Shown here piece after piece: positions 32,428 to 40,044 of a DNA stretch of 45,205 nucleotides. The stretch spans positions 1 to 45,205 of the forward strand of contig JAFAOU010000221.1 of NCBI GenBank assembly GCA_019247495.1. The letters run 5' to 3'. Source of the DNA: Acidobacteriota bacterium (GTDB taxonomy: Bacteria; Acidobacteriota; Thermoanaerobaculia; Gp7-AA8). Both the position numbers and the translations under genes were made by a program. Each line of letters starts with the position of its first letter. Positions within the stretch are counted from its first letter, which is position 1. The notes under the pieces are model-generated. The model worked only from the letters and a program-made list of their open reading frames with translations, was not told the origin of the DNA and searched no databases.

Positions 32428-33255
32428 ATGACCCTACCGAATTTTCTCATCATCGGTGCCGCGAAAGGCGGCACGACGTCTCTCTACAACTATCTCCGCC
32501 AGCATCCGGACATCTACATGAGTCCGATGAAGGAGCCGAACTACTTCACCGATGAAGATCAGCTCTTCGGGAAAAAGGCAGTCCGGTCGCGGGGCGAATA
32601 TGAACGATTGTTCGATGGAGTCACGAACGAACGCGCCATTGGCGAAGCCACGCCGAGGTATTTGAATGCGATCGGCGGCGTCGGCCGCATCCATGCCGAC
32701 CTGCCGGGTGTACGCCTGATTGTGACGCTGCGGCAGCCTGCCGACCGAGGGTATTCGGCCTACCTCCAACGATTCACCGACAGTCGCGAGCGGCGCTCCG
32801 CGGATGAAGTGCTGCAGCCGAGAAACTACCAGTTTGAAGCGGGGCGTTATCATGCGAAGCTCCGCCGGTACTTCGACACCTTTCCGCGCGAGCAGATCAA
32901 GATCATCCTCTTCGACGATCTGGTCGCTCGGCCGCGGGAGACCGTGCAGAGCCTGTTCAGTTTTCTCGGCGTCGATCCCGATTTCGCAGTCGACACGAGC
33001 GTCCGCTACCTCGTCACAATGTACCCACGATTCCTGCGCCTTACGCGGCTGTTCAATGCCACAGCCACGGCCGTGGCGCGAAATGCTCCATGGGCGAGTA
33101 GGACAGGACTCGGTACTCCGCTTCGCCGCCTGTTGTTGCGCAAGCCGGATCCGATCCCTCGGGTGCTTTGGCAGCGTCTCACCGATCAGTATCGCGACGA
33201 CATCATCGCTACGGCTGAATTAATCGGCCGCGATCTGTCGCACTGGCTCGTGTAG
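32428..33255 (+). CDS. Sulfotransferase (PAPS-dependent), copy 2
   Basis: A 275-residue paralogue of the gene just upstream. The PAPS loop differs slightly (GAAKGGTTSLYNYL against GAGRSGTTSLYHYL), while RLIVTLRQPADRGYSAYLQ keeps the 3'-phosphate site. Differences cluster after residue 190 (YLVTMYPRFLRLTRLFNATA), where acceptor contacts usually lie, so the copies may sulfate different positions or sugars. The gap to copy 1 is 58 bp. It is convergent with the glycosyltransferase operon; the two stops are 1 bp apart. Confidence 0.87.
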   Translation: MTLPNFLIIGAAKGGTTSLYNYLRQHPDIYMSPMKEPNYFTDEDQLFGKKAVRSRGEYERLFDGVTNERAIGEATPRYLNAIGGVGRIHADLPGVRLIVTLRQPADRGYSAYLQRFTDSRERRSADEVLQPRNYQFEAGRYHAKLRRYFDTFPREQIKIILFDDLVARPRETVQSLFSFLGVDPDFAVDTSVRYLVTMYPRFLRLTRLFNATATAVARNAPWASRTGLGTPLRRLLLRKPDPIPRVLWQRLTDQYRDDIIATAELIGRDLSHWLV

Positions 33256-33256
33256 C

Positions 33257-34432
33257 TTAGCGGCTTAGCTCGCTTTCGATCCACGCGCTCATCTGAGATA
33301 TCTGCTCGCTCCAGTCGTAGTGCCTGGCGATCGCCATGCGGCGTTCGACGGATGCAGAGGACTTGTCCGCAGCGGCATGGCGGAGAATGCGCGCGAACGT
33401 TGCCGCATCGGACGCGAACGAAATCAATCCCGGATACCTGTCCGCGAAGCGGCAAATCTCAGGCAGGTGCGTCGAGACGATCGGCAGCCCCGCGGCAAGA
33501 TACTCCTTCAACTTTACCGGCATGACGTCTGCGGTGTAGCCAGTCAAGACATAGGGGAGGATGCCGGCATCAAAGCTGGCGGTGTAGGTGACGACATCCG
33601 CGTGCGGCACCGCGCCGAGAAAGCGAACATTCGCGTGAGCGCGCAGCCGCGTTACTCCGGCTGCGACCGGACCGACGAAGACGAAGTTCAAGTCGGGGGC
33701 AAGTCCAGCCAGCTCCGTCAGCAGTGCGACATCGATCTCGTTTCGCAACGTGCCGCTGAAACCTATGATGGGGCCGGTCAGCCCATCAAATGCAGACGAC
33801 CGGCGCACGCGGGAACGCCTTGCGCTCGCGAACTCGGCGGACCGTACGCCGCAGGGCAAATACTCGACGCGTTTCGCGATCGCCGCGGCGCTCTTCTGCA
33901 GCCCGTGCGATGTGGTTAGTACGAGTCCAGCCTCGGTCAGGAGCATCGGCTCCGACCGCCGCAACTTTCCCGCCTGCGCCGACGTCTCCGCGAGACGATC
34001 GGCGCAGTAGTAAACGGAAAGATCAGGCTTGAGTCGGTGAATCACCGCCCGGGCCAACGGCGTCGGCAGAAATGTGATGACGATCAGGGGGCCCTCGTTA
34101 CTGCGGCCGATCCACGCGCGGACGGCGCGAACAAGAATCCGCTCGTTGATCGCGACGGCTCCTCGGGCATACGGAAAGGGAAGGAGCAGCGGCGAAAGGA
34201 TTTCCGGACCCTGCGGCGTGCCATTCACACCGCCCGGCGCTCTCCACCAGTTCTTAAGCCGTTCGCCCAGCCGTACTGCGTCCCTGATCGACGGCCGCCG
34301 GACGCCCGTGTTTTCGACGTAGAGCACCCGATTGCCGCTTGCTGCGAAGGCCGAGGCCACTTCCTGCGGAAGCTGCCAGTTGAACGCCCAATCGATCGAC
34401 GACAGGCAAACGATGGTGGCCCCGCGCAGCAA
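33257..34432 (-). CDS. Glycosyltransferase, GT-B fold (TuaH/GT4-like)
   Basis: A 391-residue GT-B enzyme, last gene of a three-gene operon. It begins IVCLSSIDWAFNWQLPQEVA with VLYVENTG, a pattern seen in glycosyltransferases annotated near teichuronic-acid protein TuaH. The donor half has IIGFSGTLRNEIDVALL, LNFVFVGPV, VRFLGAVPHADVVTYTASFD and LPYVLTGYTADVMPVKLKEYLAAGLPIV. The start is TTG 34432 with GGAGG 9 nt upstream, inside the last codons and stop of the preceding gene. It probably adds a sugar to a lipid-linked glycan; donor unknown. Confidence 0.8.
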   Translation of the reverse strand: MLRGATIVCLSSIDWAFNWQLPQEVASAFAASGNRVLYVENTGVRRPSIRDAVRLGERLKNWWRAPGGVNGTPQGPEILSPLLLPFPYARGAVAINERILVRAVRAWIGRSNEGPLIVITFLPTPLARAVIHRLKPDLSVYYCADRLAETSAQAGKLRRSEPMLLTEAGLVLTTSHGLQKSAAAIAKRVEYLPCGVRSAEFASARRSRVRRSSAFDGLTGPIIGFSGTLRNEIDVALLTELAGLAPDLNFVFVGPVAAGVTRLRAHANVRFLGAVPHADVVTYTASFDAGILPYVLTGYTADVMPVKLKEYLAAGLPIVSTHLPEICRFADRYPGLISFASDAATFARILRHAAADKSSASVERRMAIARHYDWSEQISQMSAWIESELSR

Positions 34433-34438
34433 CGTTTC

Positions 34439-35404
34439 TTACCTCCAAGACGCAGGCGTCGCGACAGGCGCGTGCCCAAAACGGCGAACCGCTGTGAGCC
34501 CGCCCACCAGCGAGATGAAGCGGGTGGCCACGCCAACTGCCGCGAAAAAGGGGATCGTGGCCGGCGAGATGCCAATCTGTTTGTAGTTGCGAATCAAGCG
34601 CAGCCAGTCAGTGACGATCCGCCGTGGAAAGAATGCGACGAGGGCGAGAGCGCCGAACCGCCGGAAGAGGCGCGTCCCGCGAAGTACCGCGTGCTCGTCA
34701 ACGCGATAGACCGCGACACCGTCGAAGCCTCTGTTGAAGTGTTTCTTGAGCAATCCTCGCTGCGCGAAGTCGAGCCCGTGAGACACGCGCGCTTGCGGCG
34801 CATACATGATGCGAGCCCCTGCCGCGCGCAACTCGTGGCAAAGCAAAACGCAGCCGCCGTCACGGGGGATGCGCGCATCGAGCGGATGGGCAAGCAACGT
34901 CTCGCGCCGAAAGGCGGAGTTGTTGAGATGGAAGGCCGAGGCCTCGCCGAATTTGTTGCCGACCACAATGGAGAAATCGGGGATGGCGAATGTCCATGCA
35001 AGGAACGACGTGCCGGCGTAGCGCGTGTAGCCTGCGACCGCGGAAACGCTGGCGTCGGCAAACGGCGCGGTCAGCATCGAAAGCCACTCCGGGGCGGGCT
35101 CACAGTCGCTGTCGAGCAGTGCGACAATCTCGCCCCGGGCCGCGCGCGCGCCGGCATTCTTTCCTGCGAAGTAGCTGTGCTGCGGTGATCGCACGATCGA
35201 AACGAATGGATATCGCCTGACGACCTCTTCCAGTTCGGCGTCGCGAACGTTGTCGACGACGACGATGGTTTCAAACCGTTCACGCGGAAGGATCTGCCGG
35301 GCCACGCCGTCGAGAGTCGCGTGCAGATCATCCACGAGAGGCCGTGCCCCGTAGTCGTCGCGGGTGATTGTGTCGATGACGATGGAGATGTATGGACGGT
35401 TCAT
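34439..35404 (-). CDS. Glycosyltransferase family 2
   Basis: A 321-residue GT-A enzyme. ETIVVVDNVRDAELEEVVRR and the DXD motif LLDSDCEPAPEWLSML near residue 98 mark the nucleotide-sugar site; GGCVLLCHELRAAGARIMYA follows where the catalytic ED/QXXRW region lies. A C-terminal hydrophobic segment (SPATIPFFAAVGVATRFISL) suggests membrane association. ATG 35404 overlaps the stop of the upstream gene as ATGA, so translation is coupled. The 3' end carries the SD of the next gene. Member of the glycan operon that faces the sulfotransferases. Confidence 0.85.
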   Translation of the reverse strand: MNRPYISIVIDTITRDDYGARPLVDDLHATLDGVARQILPRERFETIVVVDNVRDAELEEVVRRYPFVSIVRSPQHSYFAGKNAGARAARGEIVALLDSDCEPAPEWLSMLTAPFADASVSAVAGYTRYAGTSFLAWTFAIPDFSIVVGNKFGEASAFHLNNSAFRRETLLAHPLDARIPRDGGCVLLCHELRAAGARIMYAPQARVSHGLDFAQRGLLKKHFNRGFDGVAVYRVDEHAVLRGTRLFRRFGALALVAFFPRRIVTDWLRLIRNYKQIGISPATIPFFAAVGVATRFISLVGGLTAVRRFGHAPVATPASWR

Positions 35405-36306
35405 AGGAAGAGGCGGCGTCCTCGGATGCGGAGCTGATTCATTGCAAATTGGGCGGTCCACGGTCCGGCTTCCAGGCGTGCTGCCGCCATTGCGGTCGAT
35501 TGCGCCTTCCGCAACGGACGGGCGACGCCGTCTGTGCGTTTACGGAGCGACGCGAGCGCGAGCGACCAGGAGAGATTGAACAGCAGGCGTTTCAAAATTT
35601 TCCGCGTGGCCGGGTCGGTGGTGCGGGCGAGCTCGCCCGAGAAGAGCTGGATGCGCGCCTCGATCGATCGGCCGAGATCGCGGCTCATGCTGTCGGGGCT
35701 GAGGGTGTACTGGGCGACGACGCGATCCACGAAGTCGAGATCGTGACGCAAGGCGATCCGAAACCACATCAGGTAGTCGCACGAAAGTGAAACATCCTCG
35801 GCGAAACCGCCCGCTTCCTCGAGGCAGCTCCGGCGGACCAGGACTGTCGACGTCGGAACGAAGTTGCACCATGCGAACTGCTTCGCCACGCGTCCGCGCC
35901 GCGGCGGCGCAACCTGAAAACTGGTGACGCGCCTTCGCTCCTGTCCCGGCCGCACGTGTACGACGTCGCCGAACACGAGTCCGACCTCCGGCCGCTCCAT
36001 CAGCGGCAGCTGCGAAACCAGCCGGTCGGGAAGCCAGACGTCATCGGAGTCGATGAACGCGATCAACTCCCCATTCGCGTGACGCAAGCCGCGGTTGCGC
36101 GCGACGTACGCGCCCGCATGCGGCTGCTCGATGACGGTGATCTGCGATCCGAAACTTTCGAGCACATCACGCGTGCGGTCGGTCGAACCGTCATCGACGA
36201 CGATGATTTCGAACGGAGGCTGCGTCTGCCCGAGGACGCTGCGAATGGCGCGCGCGACGGACTGTTCGCGATTGAAGACGGGGAGGATAACGGAGATACC
36301 GGGCAT
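35401..36306 (-). CDS. Glycosyltransferase family 2 (first gene of glycan operon)
   Basis: A 301-residue GT-A enzyme: ISVILPVFNREQSVARAIRS at the N-terminus, FEIIVVDDGSTDRTRDVL, then the DXD motif LIAFIDSDDVWLPDRL near residue 85. This is the classic family 2 set for inverting transfer from a nucleotide sugar. The C-terminal 90 residues are helical and basic. It opens a three-gene operon (36306 to 33257) with a 4-bp overlap and then a 6-bp gap between genes. No SD is obvious; TATCAT lies 13 nt before the ATG and may be its -10. Confidence 0.88.
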   Translation of the reverse strand: MPGISVILPVFNREQSVARAIRSVLGQTQPPFEIIVVDDGSTDRTRDVLESFGSQITVIEQPHAGAYVARNRGLRHANGELIAFIDSDDVWLPDRLVSQLPLMERPEVGLVFGDVVHVRPGQERRRVTSFQVAPPRRGRVAKQFAWCNFVPTSTVLVRRSCLEEAGGFAEDVSLSCDYLMWFRIALRHDLDFVDRVVAQYTLSPDSMSRDLGRSIEARIQLFSGELARTTDPATRKILKRLLFNLSWSLALASLRKRTDGVARPLRKAQSTAMAAARLEAGPWTAQFAMNQLRIRGRRLFL

Positions 36307-36331
36307 CGAGGGCTGCCCGATGATAAAACGG

Positions 36332-36424
36332 TTTCACGCGGAGCACGCGATAAGGCGGAGAAAGCGGAGCGAGAGTTTGCTTGTTTTTCTCTGCCGTTCT
36401 CCGCCTCTCCGCGCCCTCCGCGTG
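36332..36424. repeat. Repeat family E (CGCGGAGA units), copy 2
   Basis: TTTCACGCGGAGCACGCGAT and further GGCGGAGA units on the left, and CTCCGCCTCTCCGCG with CCCTCCGCGTGA on the right; degenerate in comparison with copy 1. It lies between the methyltransferase stop and the glycosyltransferase operon start, both on the minus strand. Confidence 0.85.
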
Positions 36425-36425
36425 A

Positions 36426-37406
36426 TCACTCCAATTTGGCGATCTCGACGAGCAGCGCCAGTCCGGTTTCGTCGCGGCGGATGGTCACGTTGCCGCGGCT
36501 CACGCCGGCGTTGGCGCAGTAGCGGTAGATGTCGTCCTCCGACCGCTCGATCAATTTCCAGTTGCCGAAGTATTCGATGAGCGGGCGGTACGGATTTCCC
36601 GCGGCGATGTTCGTGAAGTAGAACGTGCCGCCCGGTGCGAGCGCGCGCATCGCCAGCTGGATCAGCAGCGTGGCCACCCGTTCGTTGAGGTAGTCGACAA
36701 GGCCGCCAGCCAGCACGAGGTCGAACGCTCCTCGCGGCAGCCGCCGTGCGAATGTCAGCGCGTCCCCCTGCCGGAAGTGGCAGTGCGATGCGATCGGCTG
36801 CAGCGCCTTTCGCGAAAATGCCAGCGCGTCTTCATCGATGTCGTTGAGCCAGAGCTCGCCGGCCAGCGGCGGAAGTGGATCGAGGATCAGCCGCAGGTCG
36901 GGGCAGCTGCCGCAGGCGATCGAGGCGATCCGCGTCCGGCCGGGATTCATCAGCATCGTCCGCATCAGCCGCGAAGCCTGATGCTGGATCTTGTTGCGAT
37001 GCTGCTGCGCGATGGAGCGGCTCAGCGCATACGCCTCGCACGAACGCGCGAGGCGATCGCTCGCTTTGTTCGCGCCGGCGCCGCCGATCAGATACTCGAC
37101 CGTTTCGAAGTCGCCCGGATATCCGCGCGGCCACGTCTGCAGGCGCTCCACGAACGGCGAGCGCGCATGAACGCGCCGCACGGGATCGAGCACCGCGCGG
37201 ATCTCGTCGGGGTCCATTTCCGCGTTTTCGCACGCCAGGATGGCCGCGCAGAGTTGATGCACGGCGGCCAGCACGCGGTGGTAGAGCTCCTCTTCGCGAA
37301 GCTGTTGCTCGTCGATCGACATGAAGTCATCGACGAGACGGCGCAACTGTTGGACGGCACGATGCTGATGGATCCCGGCAAACTTCTCCGCGTCTGGGTC
37401 GGACAA
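36426..37406 (-). CDS. Class I SAM-dependent methyltransferase (PhcB-like)
   Basis: About 326 residues. The helical N-terminal half contains WPRGYPGDFETVEYLIGG near 130, a motif I associate with methyltransferases annotated as 3-hydroxypalmitate methyl ester (PhcB-type) enzymes. The C-terminal half is a Rossmann methyltransferase: RIASIACGSCPDLR (motif I), LWLNDIDEDALAFSRKAL (acidic SAM-ribose loop) and FDLVLAGGLVDYL. Start: TTG 37406 with AGGAGG 8 nt upstream, by far the best translation signal. An open frame continues upstream for hundreds of codons, but that part is antisense to the permease gene. PhcB makes a diffusible fatty-acid methyl ester signal; that role here is only a guess. Confidence 0.72.
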   Translation of the reverse strand: MSDPDAEKFAGIHQHRAVQQLRRLVDDFMSIDEQQLREEELYHRVLAAVHQLCAAILACENAEMDPDEIRAVLDPVRRVHARSPFVERLQTWPRGYPGDFETVEYLIGGAGANKASDRLARSCEAYALSRSIAQQHRNKIQHQASRLMRTMLMNPGRTRIASIACGSCPDLRLILDPLPPLAGELWLNDIDEDALAFSRKALQPIASHCHFRQGDALTFARRLPRGAFDLVLAGGLVDYLNERVATLLIQLAMRALAPGGTFYFTNIAAGNPYRPLIEYFGNWKLIERSEDDIYRYCANAGVSRGNVTIRRDETGLALLVEIAKLE

Positions 37407-37471
37407 GCTCGTCTCCTCCTGCGATGTGTTCGCAATGAGTGACGGACCGACCCGCCGGTTTCCCCGTCCGC

Positions 37472-37477
37472 TACACT
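37472..37477 (+). promoter_or_regulatory. -10-like hexamer, leaderless start of permease gene
   Basis: TACACT ends 7 nt before the TTG start at 37485; no Shine-Dalgarno lies between. Confidence 0.4.
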
Positions 37478-37484
37478 TACATTC

Positions 37485-38780
37485 TTGCCGCGCGCGAAAC
37501 TGCTCACCGTCCTCGGCGTGACGTTCGGCCTGGCCGTCACGGTCGGAAACATGATCGGCGCCGGAATCGTGCGTACGCCCGGCGACATCGCCGCGCAGCT
37601 CCCCACCTTCTGGCCGTTCATCGCCGTCTGGATCGTCGGCGGCCTCTACGCGCTCCTCGGAGCGAACGCGCTGGCGGAGTTGGGGACGCTCGTTCCAGAG
37701 TCGGGCGGGCAGTACGTTTTCGTTCGCCGTGCTCTCGGCGACTACGCCGGACTCCTGGTCGGATGGAATGACTGGATCTCCACCTGCGGCACGACCGCCG
37801 CGGTTTCGATCGTCATCGGCGAGTACTCGCTCGTCCTCTTTCCGCACCTGCGCGGCATCGAGCCGGTCGCGCTCGCCGTCATCGCCATTCTCACCGTCGT
37901 GCAATGGTTCGGCGTCCGCTGGGGTGGATGGACGCAGGACGCAACGAGCCTGCTGAAAGCGCTTGCGTTTCTCTTTCTGATCGCGGCCTGCTTCTACCTC
38001 GGCGCGCGCCATCCGACCGCTCCGTCGATCGCCACCGAACGCGAAGGATCGATGGTCTTGGCGTTCATTCTGGCCTTGCAGGCGGTGATTTACAGCTACG
38101 ACGGCTGGACGGCCGTCATCTACTTCTCGGAAGAGGTGAAGGACTCCGGCCGCAACATCCCGCGGGCGATGTTCGGCGGCGTGGTGGCTGTGATGGCCAT
38201 CTACCTGCTGCTGAACCTGGCCTTCGTGCGCGTGGTGCCGATCGGGAGTCTGGCCGGACAGAAGATGGCCGCGGGCGTGGTGGCGCAGCATCTCTTCGGC
38301 CGGTACGGCGACACGATCCTGCGCGCACTCATGATCGTCTCGCTGCTCAGTGCCGCGAACTCGAACGTCCTGATGGCGCCGCGCGTTCTCTTCGCCATGG
38401 CCCGCGACCGGCTGTTCTGGAAAGGGGCCGCGGAAGTGAACAAAGGCGGCACGCCGGACATCGCGCTGTTGTTCAGCAGCTTCCTCGCGGCGGTCTTCGT
38501 CATCTCCGGAAAGTTCGAGCAGGTCATCGCCATCCTGGCGTTCTTCTTCGTGGCGAACTACACACTGTCATTCGCCTCGCTGTTCGCGATGCGGCGGAGT
38601 GTTCCCGATGCGCCGCGACCGTTCCGCGCAATAGGACATCCGTACACGACGATCCTCGCCCTGCTTGCATCGGTTGCATTTCTGATCGGCGCCGTCATCA
38701 GCGACCTGCGCAACTCGCTGTTCGCGCTCGGTGTTCTCGTTCTGACAATCCCGTTGTACCTTCTCGTGCGACGCAAATGA
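37485..38780 (+). CDS. APC superfamily amino acid permease
   Basis: A 431-residue integral membrane protein with about twelve hydrophobic helices. The first carries VTVGNMIGAGIVRTPGDIAA, the helix 1 G-x-I-G-x-G-I substrate-binding break of APC transporters. GGLYALLGANALAELGTLVP and YDGWTAVIYFSEEVKDSGRNIPRA (the E-E-x-K-x-x-x-R-N-I-P signature) confirm the family. It should import an amino acid or related amine, driven by protons or by exchange. The TTG start fits the TACACT promoter hexamer. Its stop overlaps the ATG of a Rieske oxygenase gene (ATGA), so the imported compound is plausibly the oxygenase substrate. Confidence 0.9.
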   Translation: MPRAKLLTVLGVTFGLAVTVGNMIGAGIVRTPGDIAAQLPTFWPFIAVWIVGGLYALLGANALAELGTLVPESGGQYVFVRRALGDYAGLLVGWNDWISTCGTTAAVSIVIGEYSLVLFPHLRGIEPVALAVIAILTVVQWFGVRWGGWTQDATSLLKALAFLFLIAACFYLGARHPTAPSIATEREGSMVLAFILALQAVIYSYDGWTAVIYFSEEVKDSGRNIPRAMFGGVVAVMAIYLLLNLAFVRVVPIGSLAGQKMAAGVVAQHLFGRYGDTILRALMIVSLLSAANSNVLMAPRVLFAMARDRLFWKGAAEVNKGGTPDIALLFSSFLAAVFVISGKFEQVIAILAFFFVANYTLSFASLFAMRRSVPDAPRPFRAIGHPYTTILALLASVAFLIGAVISDLRNSLFALGVLVLTIPLYLLVRRK

Positions 38781-39844
38781 GCGGCTACGAATTCGACTCC
38801 CGACTCGCCTACGCGCGCACGCTCCCCTCGGCGTACTACTTCGATCCTGACGTTCTCGAAAACGAGAATCGCAACGTGTTCGCGCGTAGCTGGCAGCTGG
38901 CCGGGCGCGCGGATCAGGTGCGCGAGCCGGGACAGTTCTTCACGACGACGATCGCGAATGAGCCGCTGCTGATTGTTCGCAGTTCGGATGGCGAGCTGCG
39001 AGCGCTGTCGAATGTCTGCCGCCATCGCGCGGGTCCCGTCGCGAAAGGGGAGGGGAAGCGTCCCGTTCTTCAGTGCGGATATCACGGCTGGACCTACGGA
39101 CTCGATGGCCGCCTTCTGCAGACGCCGGAGATGGCCGGCATCGAATGCTTTGACCGAGGAGACTTCTCGCTGCCGCGATTCCAAGTCGAGATCTGGAACG
39201 AATTGGTGTTCGTCAATCTAGATCTCGACACCGCGCCGCTGTCCGATTTTCTCGGCGATCTGGTCAACCGTCTCGCGCCGCGCAACTACGACGGGTTCCG
39301 CCTCGCCGCGCGCAAGGAATGGTCGCTCGACTGCAACTGGAAGGTCTACGTCGACAACTACCTCGAGGGCTACCACATCCCCATCGTCCATCCCGGCCTC
39401 TTCCGCGAGCTCGACTATCCGAACTACCGCACCGAGACGCGCGCGAACTATTCGATCCAGCACGCCCCGCTCAAACGTCCCGAAAGGATTCGCGTCGAGA
39501 ACCCCGGCGAAGACATCGACTACTTCTGGATCTGGCCGAACCTGATGCTGAACGTTTATCCCGACAATTTCTCGACGAACCTGATCGTGCCGCTCGGTCC
39601 GACGCGAACGCTCACGCTCTTCGACTGGTACTTCCGCGATCCCGACGCGCCCGGTGTCCGCGAGCGAATTGCTGAAACCATCGCCTTCAGCGACGAGATC
39701 CAGCTCGAAGACATCGACATCTGCGAAGCCGTGCAGCGTGGACTACGTTCGGCCACATACGACAACGGCCGCTACTCCCCGTCGCGCGAAAACGGCGTGC
39801 ATCACTTCCACGGGTTGTACGCCGCGGCGATGCTGTCATCCTGA
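38777..39844 (+). CDS. Rieske-type non-heme iron oxygenase, alpha subunit
   Basis: A 355-residue ring-hydroxylating-type oxygenase. The Rieske [2Fe-2S] ligands are Cys81-x-His83 and Cys100-x2-His103 (NVCRHRAGP, LQCGYHGWTYG). The mononuclear iron site begins DNYLEGYHIPIVH with His200 and His205; SDEIQLEDIDI near 315 may hold the third, acidic ligand. Overall layout recalls amine- and carnitine-type monooxygenases more than classic naphthalene dioxygenases. No reductase or ferredoxin gene is adjacent. Coupled to the APC permease by a 4-bp overlap. The last three residues (Leu-Ser-Ser) and the stop are encoded by the terminus of repeat family F. Confidence 0.88.
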   Translation: MSGYEFDSRLAYARTLPSAYYFDPDVLENENRNVFARSWQLAGRADQVREPGQFFTTTIANEPLLIVRSSDGELRALSNVCRHRAGPVAKGEGKRPVLQCGYHGWTYGLDGRLLQTPEMAGIECFDRGDFSLPRFQVEIWNELVFVNLDLDTAPLSDFLGDLVNRLAPRNYDGFRLAARKEWSLDCNWKVYVDNYLEGYHIPIVHPGLFRELDYPNYRTETRANYSIQHAPLKRPERIRVENPGEDIDYFWIWPNLMLNVYPDNFSTNLIVPLGPTRTLTLFDWYFRDPDAPGVRERIAETIAFSDEIQLEDIDICEAVQRGLRSATYDNGRYSPSRENGVHHFHGLYAAAMLSS

Positions 39845-40017
39845 GCCGCCGGAGCGTCGGAGGCGAAGCCGCAGAGCGGAGGACGGTCGAAGGACCCCCC
39901 GCGTGCTTGCCTCGCGAAAAACCGCCGTCCAACCGGGTTAGCAGGGAAGGGGTCCTTCGCCGTCCTGCGGCGTTCCGCGCTTCGCGCTCCAGCGCCTTCG
40001 GCGGCTCAGGATGACAG
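39833..40017. repeat. Repeat family F, copy 3
   Basis: 185 bp with perfect 13-bp termini (39833-39845 and 40005-40017) identical to copy 1. GGACGGTCGAAGGACCCC and CCGGGTTAGCAGG with GGGGTCCTTCGCCGTCC give the inner dyad. Its first 12 bases are coding for the Rieske oxygenase C-terminus and stop. Its right end abuts the zwf -10 box. Confidence 0.92.
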
Positions 40018-40023
40018 TACAAT
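40018..40023 (+). promoter_or_regulatory. -10 box of zwf, abutting repeat F
   Basis: TACAAT (5 of 6 to TATAAT) starts on the base after the repeat ends. The -35 position (about 39995-40000) therefore lies within the repeat. A GGAGG SD follows, about 5-9 nt before the zwf ATG, giving a short ordinary leader. Confidence 0.5.
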
Positions 40024-40044
40024 TCGCCGCTCGGAGGCCGCAAC

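Noticed and set aside
37407..38291. N-terminal extension of the methyltransferase to 621 residues
   Set aside because: The extra part is antisense to the well-supported APC permease and lacks any domain; TTG 37406 has AGGAGG 8 nt upstream.
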